DNA from: Alistipes sp.
GTDB lineage: Bacteria; Bacteroidota; Bacteroidia; Bacteroidales; Rikenellaceae
Length of the DNA: 64,000 nt
Assembly (NCBI GenBank): GCA_017398045.1
Contig: JAFQHI010000018.1
Span: 1 to 64,000 of the forward strand
Direction of reading: 5' to 3'
The notes under the pieces were generated by a model, which was given only the letters and a program-made list of their open reading frames with translations, had not been told where the DNA came from and made no database searches. Of the stretch, positions 18,873 to 27,613 are shown one piece after another. The stretch's first letter is position 1. The number at the start of each line of letters is the position of its first letter. The position numbers were made by a program, and so were the translations under genes.

Positions 18873-19475
18873 TTACTCTCCTACAACCACTTTAGCAAAG
18901 CGCAACACACGCTCGCCCAGGCGATAACCCGTCTGCACGCAGTCAATCACCACACCCTTCTGCTCCTCACCGGCGGCAAAACGAGCCACCGCCTCGGCCA
19001 CCTCTTCGTCGAAGGGCTGTCCCACGACCTCAATCTGGGTCACGCCACGCTGCTTGAGGGCCTCGGTGAATTTCTGCGCAATGAGTTGCACGCCCTGGCG
19101 TACCGACTCCACATCCTCGGTCTTTAACATGGCAGCCACGGCACGCTCCACATCGTCCTTCACGGGCAACATGGCCAGCAGCACCTCCTTGCCACCCGTC
19201 TCCACAAGCTCCATCTTCTCGCGCAGGGTGCGCTTGCGATAGTTGTCGAACTCGGCCTGCAAGCGCAGGTATTTATCCTTCCACTCGGCCACCTCGGCGG
19301 CGAGCTTCACCACTTCATCTTCAGCTACGGGAGCGTCTGCCATTGTGTCAGTTGCGGCGGCCTCCTCGTCTGCCACATTGGCACACGGTTCCCCCTCACA
19401 CGAGGGATAACCCTCGCCCTCGGCAAAACCGGCATCGCCGGCAACCTCCTCATTATAAACTTTTTCCTTTGTCAT
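18873..19475 (-). CDS. grpE: Nucleotide exchange factor GrpE
   Basis: GrpE releases ADP from DnaK. The product has an acidic disordered N terminus, a long coiled coil with [19 protein letters not shown] at about 72-90, and a C-terminal beta domain ending in [17 protein letters not shown] prefer the start at 19475 ([10 protein letters not shown]), giving 200 residues; an upstream ATG at 19514 would add a basic stretch that is unusual for the family. It is 4 bp before dnaJ and co-transcribed with it. Confidence 0.95.
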   Translation of the reverse strand: MTKEKVYNEEVAGDAGFAEGEGYPSCEGEPCANVADEEAAATDTMADAPVAEDEVVKLAAEVAEWKDKYLRLQAEFDNYRKRTLREKMELVETGGKEVLLAMLPVKDDVERAVAAMLKTEDVESVRQGVQLIAQKFTEALKQRGVTQIEVVGQPFDEEVAEAVARFAAGEEQKGVVIDCVQTGYRLGERVLRFAKVVVGE

Positions 19476-19528
19476 ATCTTTGGTTTTTCTTCGTTTCCAC
19501 AACATAGTATGCACAAATTATATACCAA

Positions 19529-20242
19529 CTACCCGATGATGAGGATAGCCGGTCGTTTGTTCAATTCGGGCAATTTCGCTTTGCGCCACTCGGCCACCCG
19601 CATCGTGCGAATCCACTCGGTGGGGGCGGTCAAATCCATCGCAATCGTCAGGCGGGTCTCCGCTTGCAGCGTTTGCAACAGCTCCTCGATGAGCTTTTGG
19701 TTGCGATAGGGGGCCTCGATGAAGAGTTGCGACTGATGCTCTTGGTGGGCGCGACGCTCAAAGTGGCGAATGGCTCGCTGGCGTTCAGGACCTTTGACGG
19801 GCAGATAGCCGTTGAAGGCGAAGGATTGGCCATTGAGTCCCGATGCCATCACCGCCAACAGAATCGACGAAGGGCCGACGAGCGGCACCACGCGGATTCC
19901 CTTGCGATGGGCCGCCTCAACGACCAATGCACCCGGGTCGGCCACACCGGGGACACCCGCCTCGGAAATCACACCGGCCGAGCGACCCGCCATGAGGGGA
20001 GCCATCATCCGCTCCACGGCCTCACCGGCCACCGTATGTTCATTCAGCTCGACAAACTCCAACTCGTCGATTTTCAGCCCCAGCGCGGCCTTCGAGAGAA
20101 AGCGGCGTGCCGTGCGCGTATTCTCGACAATGAAGTAATCGAGCGACTGCATCACACGCCGATTCCCTTCGGGAAGTACCTCCCAGGGGGATGTTTCGTC
20201 CGAAATCGGACAAGGAATCATATAGAGTGTTCCGCGTTCCAT
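19529..20242 (-). CDS. RsmI-like SAM-dependent methyltransferase (tetrapyrrole methylase family)
   Basis: This 237-residue protein belongs to the tetrapyrrole methylase superfamily and resembles RsmI, which methylates 16S rRNA C1402. Visible motifs are ENTRTARRFLS (about 40-50), ISEAGVPGVADPGA (about 91-104) and VPLVGPSSILLAVMASG (about 118-134). It lacks the N-terminal extension and C-terminal domain of full RsmI, so it may be a shorter paralogue with a different target. It directly follows murF-alr with no gap, so translation is probably coupled. Confidence 0.85.
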   Translation of the reverse strand: MERGTLYMIPCPISDETSPWEVLPEGNRRVMQSLDYFIVENTRTARRFLSKAALGLKIDELEFVELNEHTVAGEAVERMMAPLMAGRSAGVISEAGVPGVADPGALVVEAAHRKGIRVVPLVGPSSILLAVMASGLNGQSFAFNGYLPVKGPERQRAIRHFERRAHQEHQSQLFIEAPYRNQKLIEELLQTLQAETRLTIAMDLTAPTEWIRTMRVAEWRKAKLPELNKRPAILIIG

Positions 20243-22612
20243 TTACTCTTTGATATAGATACGTTTTACGCGCGTCGAAACACCGGTCAGCACCTCGTAG
20301 GGAATCGTACCGAGTTTTTCGGCCATCGTGGCTACATCATTGCCCTTCCACGAAGAGAAGATAATCGCCTCGTCACCCTCTTTGACCCCCTCGACCTCCG
20401 TAACATCAATCATGCAACTATCCATGCAGACGCGCCCCACGATGGGACACGCCACCCCTGCAACCATCATCGACCACACCCCGCATCCGAGCTTGCGGTC
20501 CAAGCCGTCGGCATAACCAATCGGGATGGTGGCCACCACCGAATCACGCTCCAAAAGGCCCTGACGGCCATAGCCGATGCGGGTGCCGGCCGCGTGGTGT
20601 TTGAGCTGTACGATGCGCGTTTTGAGCGTCGAAACGGGTTCCAGCTTCTCGTCGCCCGATTCGCCAAAGCCATACAAGCCGATACCGAGGCGGCAGGCAT
20701 CAAACCTCCCCTCGGGGAATCGCCACATCGCAGCCGAGGCCGAGGCGTGCCGCATAACGGGATAGCCCAACGCCTGCTGAATCCGGTCCGAAAGTCGCGC
20801 GAAAAGGGCAATCTGCGCGCGGGTAAAATCATCCGCCTCTCTGTCATCGGCACACGAAAGGTGGGTAAAGAGCGAACTTACACGCACCTGCGGCAGCGTT
20901 TGCAGGCGGACAATCAGCTCTTCCACCTCCTTCTCCTCAAAGCCCAGGCGATGCATTCCCGTGTCGAGCTTCAGGTGTATCGGATAATGCTCCTCACCGG
21001 CATGAGTCACCGCCTCGGAGAAGGCCTCCAGCGAGTGCAGGCTGTAAATTTCGGGTTCCAGGCGGTAGGCTATCATCTGCTCGAAGCTGTCCGAGTCGGC
21101 ATTGAGTACCACAATCGGCATCCGAATCCCCCGCTCGCGGAGCAGCACACCCTCGTCGGTAAAGGCCACGGCCAACATCGCCACGCCTTGGTGCTGCATG
21201 AGTTGCGCCACCTCAAAATCTCCCGCGCCATAGCTCGACGCCTTGACCATAGCGACCATCTTCACCCCCTCGCCCACGCGGGCGCGGAAACGATTCAGGT
21301 TGCGCGTCATGGCATCCAGATTGACCTCCAGCACGGTCGTGTGGCTCTTCTCGGAGAGGGCGTGTGCCAACTTTTCGAAGCGGAACGCGCGCGCACCCTT
21401 CAACAGCACCACGGCATCCGAGAGCGAGAGCGGACTGACACCCGCCATCGCGGCATCGGTGGTGGGATAGAACTCCTTTTCGCAGGTAAAGCGGTCGGCC
21501 GCGGCCGTCAGACGGCTGCCAATACCGATAAGTCGCTCCACACCGGCACGGGCAACCATCATCGCTACGCGCGTATAGAGGGCCTCATCCGAAAGGTTAC
21601 TCTGTGCGATATCGGAAAGAATAAGCACCCGCTTTCGCTCTCCGGCCACCGTATGCAGGTAGTCCAGAGCGAGGGTCAGCGAGTTCAAATCGAGGTTATA
21701 GGCATCGTTAATCAACAACGAGCGGTGGATGCCCTCCTTCACCTCGAGACGCATCGCCAGCGAGGGAATCGTGGAGAACGAGGGGTGCGGGTAACCCATT
21801 GCCGCCAGGAAGGCCTCGACGATTTGGGCATTGCGTTGCGAAGCCTCACCGCCCACCAACTCCATCTGTGGAGGCGTAAAGGTGGCCGCATCGACCAACT
21901 CACGCTCCGCATAGCGACGCTCAACGAGGGTAGCCAACGGACGATAGTAGCCGTGATAGATGATGCGTCGTGCCGAGCGGGCCAACACCAACTTCTCGCG
22001 GGCCTTCTGCTCAAGGTCCGTAAAATGTTCCTGATGGGCATCCCCAAGCGAGGTAAAGACCACCACATCGGGGCGGATGATGCGCTCCAACCGCTCCATC
22101 TCGCCCATCTCCGAAATACCGGCCTCGAAGATGGCCAACTCCTCATCGCCCTCCAGCATCAGCACCGACAGCGGCACACCGAGTTGCGAATTATAGCTCT
22201 TGGGGGAGCGGTAGAACTTCATCTCGGAGGGCAACTCCTCGGCTATCCACTCCTTAATGACCGTCTTGCCGTTCGACCCCGTGATGCCGACCACCGTCCC
22301 ATGAAACAGGGCGCGATGATAGGCGGCCAACTGTTGCAGGGCCTCGATGGCATTGCGTACCACCACAACGCCCTGCCCCTTCTTTATCGGCACTTCATGC
22401 TCGACCAGAAAGGCTCTCACGCCACGACGCGCCACATCCTCCAGGTAGTCGTGCGAATCATGGTTCGCACCATGCATGGCCACAAACAGGGGTTCAGCCC
22501 CCAACTCACACGAAAGCGAGCGGCTGTCGGTGGCCACCGAACGACACTCCAGGTCCTCGCCCAGATGTCTGCCGCCCGTGATGGCGGCTATTTGCGATAA
22601 ACGGTATCTCAT
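20243..22612 (-). CDS. Bifunctional MurF ligase / alanine racemase
   Basis: This 789-residue fusion joins MurF, which adds D-Ala-D-Ala to the UDP-muramoyl tripeptide, to alanine racemase, which makes D-Ala. The MurF half (about 1-410) has ITGSNGKTVIKEW as the ATP loop. The racemase half (about 420-789) has MVAMVKASSYGAG, with the PLP-binding lysine, and the C-terminal catalytic region around VCMDSCMIDVT. The fusion is typical of Bacteroidota and couples D-Ala supply to use in peptidoglycan synthesis. It lies 6 bp after mutS2 and abuts the RsmI-like gene. Confidence 0.95.
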   Translation of the reverse strand: MRYRLSQIAAITGGRHLGEDLECRSVATDSRSLSCELGAEPLFVAMHGANHDSHDYLEDVARRGVRAFLVEHEVPIKKGQGVVVVRNAIEALQQLAAYHRALFHGTVVGITGSNGKTVIKEWIAEELPSEMKFYRSPKSYNSQLGVPLSVLMLEGDEELAIFEAGISEMGEMERLERIIRPDVVVFTSLGDAHQEHFTDLEQKAREKLVLARSARRIIYHGYYRPLATLVERRYAERELVDAATFTPPQMELVGGEASQRNAQIVEAFLAAMGYPHPSFSTIPSLAMRLEVKEGIHRSLLINDAYNLDLNSLTLALDYLHTVAGERKRVLILSDIAQSNLSDEALYTRVAMMVARAGVERLIGIGSRLTAAADRFTCEKEFYPTTDAAMAGVSPLSLSDAVVLLKGARAFRFEKLAHALSEKSHTTVLEVNLDAMTRNLNRFRARVGEGVKMVAMVKASSYGAGDFEVAQLMQHQGVAMLAVAFTDEGVLLRERGIRMPIVVLNADSDSFEQMIAYRLEPEIYSLHSLEAFSEAVTHAGEEHYPIHLKLDTGMHRLGFEEKEVEELIVRLQTLPQVRVSSLFTHLSCADDREADDFTRAQIALFARLSDRIQQALGYPVMRHASASAAMWRFPEGRFDACRLGIGLYGFGESGDEKLEPVSTLKTRIVQLKHHAAGTRIGYGRQGLLERDSVVATIPIGYADGLDRKLGCGVWSMMVAGVACPIVGRVCMDSCMIDVTEVEGVKEGDEAIIFSSWKGNDVATMAEKLGTIPYEVLTGVSTRVKRIYIKE

Positions 22613-22618
22613 CTCTTG

Positions 22619-25105
22619 CTATGGATGAAACGTAACAATCGTAATACCTGCACCTCCGCGGTCGGCGTGTTCGTCGGTTGCCGAGGCCACCTCCTTCACC
22701 GAGCGCAGGTAACGGCGAATCTCCTCCTTCAAGGCACCCGTACCCTTGCCGTGCAGAATCGTCACCGAACCGATGCCCACCATGACGGCATCGTCGATAA
22801 AATCGCGCACCTCGTCCAACGCCTCTGCGGCCCGCATACCGCGCACATCGATATGGTCGCGGAAGTTGAGTTTGCGCTCCGAAATCTCGGACGAATAGAC
22901 CGTGCGGGCCGTCGTCGGGCGCGTAGCTTCGCGGTACTCGTTGTTCGAAACAACGGTGAGCAAACCGACATTGACCGTCGTCAGCATCTGCCCGAAAGCC
23001 ACCTGCGCACGCTTGCCCTGCAAGGCCTGCACCACGCCTACGACATCCTGCCCCACCATCTTGACCTTCGAACCGACCTCCACGGCACGCGGTTTCTCCT
23101 GCTGCGCCACCGTCACAGCCCGCTTTTCGCCTTGCTGTGCCTTGCGCTCCTCGCGTCGCTGACGACGACGCTCGATGCGCTCGATTTCGCGTTGTACCTC
23201 CTCTTCGCGAGCCGCCTTTTCGGCTTGCTCGACACGCGCGCGGTAATCATCCAACTCCTTACGGGCCAAGCGTGTAAGCTCCTTTTCGGCCTGTGCCTCA
23301 CGAATCGTGCGAATCGTATTTTCGATTTGGCGATTGGCCCCCGCGATAAGGGCTTCGGCCTCCTCCTTCGCCTTGCGCAGAATCTCCTGACGCTCCTGGC
23401 GAATCTTCTGCAACTGCTCCGAATAGCTCTGCTCCAGCTCCTCGACCTTGCGGTCGGTCAGGCGGATGCGGTCACGCTTTTGCGACCAATAGTGCTTATC
23501 GCGGGCAATTTCGCGTAGCTGTTTTTCGAGGTTGATATGGTCCGAGCCGGCCTTCTCGCTGGCGCGACGAATCAACTCCTCCGGCAGACCGATTTTGCGG
23601 GCAATTTCGACAGCGAACGAACTGCCCGGCTTGCCCTGCTCGAGGCGGAACAAGGGGCGGATATGCTGTACATCGAAGGCCATCGCGCCGTTCGATACGC
23701 CCTCGCTCTGCGAGGCATAATATTTAATGTTGGCGTAGTGGGTCGTAATGATGCCGTAACATCCCCTCTCGAGCAGTCGCTCGAGGATGGCCTCGGCAAT
23801 CGCCCCTCCGATAATCGGCTCGGTTCCCGACCCGAACTCATCAATCAAAACAAGCGTCTCGGGCGAGGCGGCCGCAACCATCTGCTTCATGTTGTGCAGA
23901 TGCGACGAATAGGTCGAGAGGTCGTTATCCATCGACTGCTCATCTCCGATATCAATCATCAGCGAGCGGAAGACGGGCAGCTCGGAATTTTCACCGGCCG
24001 GCACCAAAAATCCGCACTGACACATATACTGCACGATGCCGGTCGTCTTCAGGCAGACCGACTTTCCGCCCGCATTGGGACCCGAAATCACCAGCAGGTG
24101 TTTCGTGCGGTCCAACTCCAACGAGAGGGGGACAATCTCACGCCCCTGCGCCCGAAGGCTCTGCTCCAAAAGCGGATGGCGTGCATCGCGCAACACAAGG
24201 CGGTCGTCCATCGAGAGAATCGGGCGCGTGCAACGATTCGCCAAGGCCCAACGACCTTTGGCACGGAGCATATCGATCTCCGTCAGGTAGCGGCCCGAGT
24301 CCTCCAAAAGCGGAGCTTCGGGGCGAATCTCCTCGCTCAAGAGGGTGAGGATGCGGACAATCTCACGCCTTTCGGCATACTCCAACTCCTTGAGTTCGTT
24401 GTTCAGCTCCACCACCTCGACCGGCTCGACGTAGAAGGTACGTCCCGTGGCCGACTCGTCGTGGATAAAGCCGGCCAATTTGCGCTTATTGGCGGCCGAA
24501 ACGGGGATGACGCTCTTGCCGTCGCGCACCGAAAGCTGCGCATCCGCCTCCACGATACCGGCTCGTTTGGCCGCCTGCAAGACCTGCTGCAACCGCTTGG
24601 CAGCCTGTCCCTCGCGCTCACGAATCGAACGACGAATCGCATACAGCTCCTCCGAGGCGGTATCTCGCACCGTGCAGTCGGTATCGACCACCCGTTCCAT
24701 CCGCTCCTTGAGGGCGGGGAAGGACTCCACATCGCGCGTCAGAGCATAGAGGTGGCGATATTGGTTGGCTCGCTGACGGATAAAGTGGGTCACCTCGCCC
24801 ACCGTTCGGATGGCCGAGAGGAGCATCACCACCTCCTCCACATCGAGGAACGTACCCTCGACGGCAAGTTTTTGCACCACCTCGGTCATATCGGCATACT
24901 CCCCACCCGGGAAGTCGGACTCCATCATCAGCAGTTGGCGCATCTCATCGGCCAAGGCCAGGCGATGTTCAATCTCCTTCGCAGCGGTCGAAAACCGCTC
25001 CTGCTCGATGCGCAGACGCGCCGAGGGCATGGTTGTCAGAGCGGCCACCTGCTCACGCAGACGGTCGAACCCGATTTTCTGTTCGAACGAGGCGGGATAA
25101 ATCAT
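22619..25105 (-). CDS. mutS2: Endonuclease MutS2
   Basis: This 828-residue protein has the MutS-type ATPase with Walker A in ISGPNAGGKSVCLKT (about 334-348) and the downstream LIDEFGSGTEP Walker B region. A long coiled coil (about 520-640) and a C-terminal Smr nuclease domain with DVRGMRAAEALDEV and LHGKGTGAL follow. MutS2 acts in recombination control or rescue of stalled ribosomes rather than mismatch repair. The mismatch-binding N-terminal domain is absent, as expected. It lies 2 bp after the MCE gene. Confidence 0.95.
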   Translation of the reverse strand: MIYPASFEQKIGFDRLREQVAALTTMPSARLRIEQERFSTAAKEIEHRLALADEMRQLLMMESDFPGGEYADMTEVVQKLAVEGTFLDVEEVVMLLSAIRTVGEVTHFIRQRANQYRHLYALTRDVESFPALKERMERVVDTDCTVRDTASEELYAIRRSIREREGQAAKRLQQVLQAAKRAGIVEADAQLSVRDGKSVIPVSAANKRKLAGFIHDESATGRTFYVEPVEVVELNNELKELEYAERREIVRILTLLSEEIRPEAPLLEDSGRYLTEIDMLRAKGRWALANRCTRPILSMDDRLVLRDARHPLLEQSLRAQGREIVPLSLELDRTKHLLVISGPNAGGKSVCLKTTGIVQYMCQCGFLVPAGENSELPVFRSLMIDIGDEQSMDNDLSTYSSHLHNMKQMVAAASPETLVLIDEFGSGTEPIIGGAIAEAILERLLERGCYGIITTHYANIKYYASQSEGVSNGAMAFDVQHIRPLFRLEQGKPGSSFAVEIARKIGLPEELIRRASEKAGSDHINLEKQLREIARDKHYWSQKRDRIRLTDRKVEELEQSYSEQLQKIRQERQEILRKAKEEAEALIAGANRQIENTIRTIREAQAEKELTRLARKELDDYRARVEQAEKAAREEEVQREIERIERRRQRREERKAQQGEKRAVTVAQQEKPRAVEVGSKVKMVGQDVVGVVQALQGKRAQVAFGQMLTTVNVGLLTVVSNNEYREATRPTTARTVYSSEISERKLNFRDHIDVRGMRAAEALDEVRDFIDDAVMVGIGSVTILHGKGTGALKEEIRRYLRSVKEVASATDEHADRGGAGITIVTFHP

Positions 25106-25107
25106 CT

Positions 25108-26106
25108 TTATTCGGCTTTTGCGGCCTTGCGGGCCTCCTTTTTAGCCTTTCGCTCGGCTCGTTTTTCGGCCTTCTCCTTCGCCTTCTCGGCATCCTTGCC
25201 AAAGACCGAAAGATGGACATAACGGGCCGGATTGGTCTTCAAATCCTCCAACAGCAGCGCGAGATTCTCGCCCGCCAAGACCAGATTCTTATAGAGCTGT
25301 TCGTCGCTCATAAGGCGGCCAATCGTCCCTTCACCGCCCTCAATCTCGGCCAGCACCTCCTCGAGCGACGAGATGGTCGAGGCGAGTTTCTCGGCCACCT
25401 GCTCCTGGTCGAGCTTCGTCACCAGGTTGTTCACACCACCCAGCAGGCTATCCACCTTCGGTGCGCTCTCGCCGAGCATCGTGGCAAACTCCGAAAAGCC
25501 GGCTACCGCCTCGGCCAGATGCTCCTTCTCGCGTGCCAACAAATCGGCCGCGTCACCCGACAAACGGTCCAGGTTTCCCATCGTCTGGTTCAGATGGGCG
25601 GTATTCTGCTCCAAAATCCGATTCAGGCTGTTGAGCGTTCGGCTCAAATCGTCGGCAATCACGGCAAACTTCTGCTTGAAGAAATCCAACTCCGAGCCGG
25701 CCACATCCATCAAATCGCGCGAACGGCTCGAAAAAATCGTATCGCCCTGCTCGAGGCAGGTCGTGGCTTGACCCAAGACAATCTCAATCGCCTTGCCGCC
25801 CATCAGTCCATCGCTGAAGATGCGGGCTTCGGAGTCGGTCGGGATGCGGTAAGCACGCTTAATGAGGAGGTGGATGGCCACCTTATCGCTCACCGCAGGG
25901 TTCAGTTCGATGGCCGATACGGTACCGACCTTAACACCCTTCATCATCACGGCCGAGGCCTCCTGCACACCATTCACCTGGTCATAGACGGCCACATACT
26001 CCACATTGCGGGCAAAGACATCCAGGCCGCTGAGGAAGCGAATGCCACCCCAGGCCAGCAGAATCATCGCCACGCCAAAAATGCCGATTTTTGCTTCTCT
26101 TTTCAT
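25108..26106 (-). CDS. MCE-domain protein (MlaD-like)
   Basis: The 332-residue protein has an N-terminal anchor helix (about 7-24) and an MCE domain (about 38-115, with YDQVNGVQEASAVMMKGVKVG). A long helical region and a very Lys/Ala-rich tail follow. MlaD-like proteins carry phospholipids between outer and inner membranes with an ABC transporter. No mlaE or mlaF gene is in the window, so the transporter must be elsewhere. It sits 22 bp after the amidase gene and 2 bp before mutS2, as part of a cell envelope operon. Confidence 0.88.
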   Translation of the reverse strand: MKREAKIGIFGVAMILLAWGGIRFLSGLDVFARNVEYVAVYDQVNGVQEASAVMMKGVKVGTVSAIELNPAVSDKVAIHLLIKRAYRIPTDSEARIFSDGLMGGKAIEIVLGQATTCLEQGDTIFSSRSRDLMDVAGSELDFFKQKFAVIADDLSRTLNSLNRILEQNTAHLNQTMGNLDRLSGDAADLLAREKEHLAEAVAGFSEFATMLGESAPKVDSLLGGVNNLVTKLDQEQVAEKLASTISSLEEVLAEIEGGEGTIGRLMSDEQLYKNLVLAGENLALLLEDLKTNPARYVHLSVFGKDAEKAKEKAEKRAERKAKKEARKAAKAE

Positions 26107-26128
26107 CGTTATATTTATGTTTTCGTTG

Positions 26129-27460
26129 CTACTTTTTCGGGGTCACCGCACGCCCGTTCTCTACCGCCACCACAAAGGCCTGCGCAAAGCTCTTGCGCAC
26201 CGCCTCTGCTGCTTTGAGGGCCTCGCCACGGGTGGCATACTCGCCCACGCCGTATTTATAACGATAAACCCCTTCGCTCTGGTATTGATGCACGCGATTG
26301 CGGTAGCTCTTAAACTCGGGCGAGGAGAGCGGCAACTCCCGTTTCGAGGCCAACACCTGAACCGTATAATAGCGTTTCGCGGGTTGCGTGGAGGCCGTTT
26401 TTACGGGGGCCGGAGAGGATTTCTTGCCACCGGTAAGGGCCGGCTTGGACGGCTCCTCTTGTTTCGTTACGGGCGTCGGTTTTTGTGCCTCTTTGGGTGC
26501 AGCCTTCGGTTGCTCCTTGCTTTTTACGTCGCCATATAGACGGGCATCGTAGAGTTTCGTTTCGGGCTGCGACTGTGCGGCCGATGCCTGCTTCGTCTCC
26601 GGCTGCGGGGCGGGGGTCGGCTGCACCTCTTCGCGTTTCGGGGCGGGCTGCGGCTCGGTTGACGCATCGTTCGCCAGGCGCATCTTCAGCACATAGGCCG
26701 AATAGTCCTGCACGGCCCGATACAGGGCATCGACAATGGCCGTCTGGCCCTTTTCGGATTTGAGGTAGGCCGCCTCCTCCTTGTTCGAGAGGAAGCCGAT
26801 TTCGGTCAGTACGCCCGGCATATTGGTTGCATAGAGGACACGCAGGGGCTGTTTCTTCACGCCACGCGAATGACGGCCGGTCTGCATATAGTTCTGCTGG
26901 ATGCAACGCGCCATGGTCTGGCTGAATTCGCCATAGGTAAATTGCAGATTCTGGATGTAGGCACGAATGATGGCCGCCTCGCGCTCATTCGACATATCGA
27001 GCAGGTCGTCGCGGTTCGACTCGAAGAGGGCATTCGTGTTGTATTGCTGCTCCTTGGGGGTCTCACCCATGATGAGGGTCTCGACACCCTTGGCGGTGGT
27101 CGATTTGGCGGCATTCACGTGAACCGAAAGGAACAAATCGCCCTCGGCCTTGTTGGCTATATCGGCACGCTTTTGCAGGTCCTCGATTTTGGTCGCAGCC
27201 AACGCCTTATCGGTGGTGCGCGTATAGACCACCTTCACGCCGGGCATCCCCTGCTCGATTTTCTTACCCAGACGCAGGACGATTTTCAGCGTCAGGTCCT
27301 TCTCCTTCACCCCGCCATAGACCGCTCCGGGGTCGTTACCGCCATGGCCGGCATCCAGCACCACCACACGCACGCCGTGGCGGGTGGCAGGCTCGGCCGC
27401 GAAGGTCGTTGAAAGGGTCAGTATCAGCACCAAAAGGGTGAGAATGTTTCGCGCGCGCAT
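26129..27460 (-). CDS. N-acetylmuramoyl-L-alanine amidase with SPOR domain
   Basis: This 443-residue secreted amidase has a signal peptide (about 1-21) and an Amidase_3 domain (about 28-250) with the zinc motifs VVLDAGHGGNDPG (metal His and Glu region) and SVHVNA. A Pro/Gln/Lys-rich linker follows, then a C-terminal SPOR domain (about 362-440, YYTVQVLAS) that binds denuded peptidoglycan at division sites. It cleaves the amide between MurNAc and the stem peptide during cell separation. It is the first gene of the minus-strand run to mutL. The gene is divergent from lptD. Confidence 0.93.
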   Translation of the reverse strand: MRARNILTLLVLILTLSTTFAAEPATRHGVRVVVLDAGHGGNDPGAVYGGVKEKDLTLKIVLRLGKKIEQGMPGVKVVYTRTTDKALAATKIEDLQKRADIANKAEGDLFLSVHVNAAKSTTAKGVETLIMGETPKEQQYNTNALFESNRDDLLDMSNEREAAIIRAYIQNLQFTYGEFSQTMARCIQQNYMQTGRHSRGVKKQPLRVLYATNMPGVLTEIGFLSNKEEAAYLKSEKGQTAIVDALYRAVQDYSAYVLKMRLANDASTEPQPAPKREEVQPTPAPQPETKQASAAQSQPETKLYDARLYGDVKSKEQPKAAPKEAQKPTPVTKQEEPSKPALTGGKKSSPAPVKTASTQPAKRYYTVQVLASKRELPLSSPEFKSYRNRVHQYQSEGVYRYKYGVGEYATRGEALKAAEAVRKSFAQAFVVAVENGRAVTPKK

Positions 27461-27502
27461 TTTTTAAGGGGTTATTTGTGTGGCTATCTCGTATTTTTTA
27501 CC

Positions 27503-27510
27503 TATCTTTG
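27503..27510 (+). promoter_or_regulatory. Promoter -7 box and leader hairpin of lptD
   Basis: TATCTTTG matches the TAnnTTTG box, giving a leader of about 95 nt. The leader holds a perfect hairpin, TTTGCCGAC-TTT-GTCGGCAAA, at about 27562-27582. Confidence 0.6.
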
Positions 27511-27613
27511 TCGGTTGAAATATACCCCGAAAGAGTCCCCAAAAGGGGCTACGAGGGAGATTTGCCGACTTTGTCGGCAAAAGTAACGAAAATTTCGGAC
27601 ATTCGAGAAGATT

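Noticed and set aside
19664..22600. Plus-strand open frame of 978 codons
   Set aside because: It lies antisense to murF-alr and the RsmI-like gene; composition is a shadow of their codon use, rich in His, Arg and Leu with no domain.
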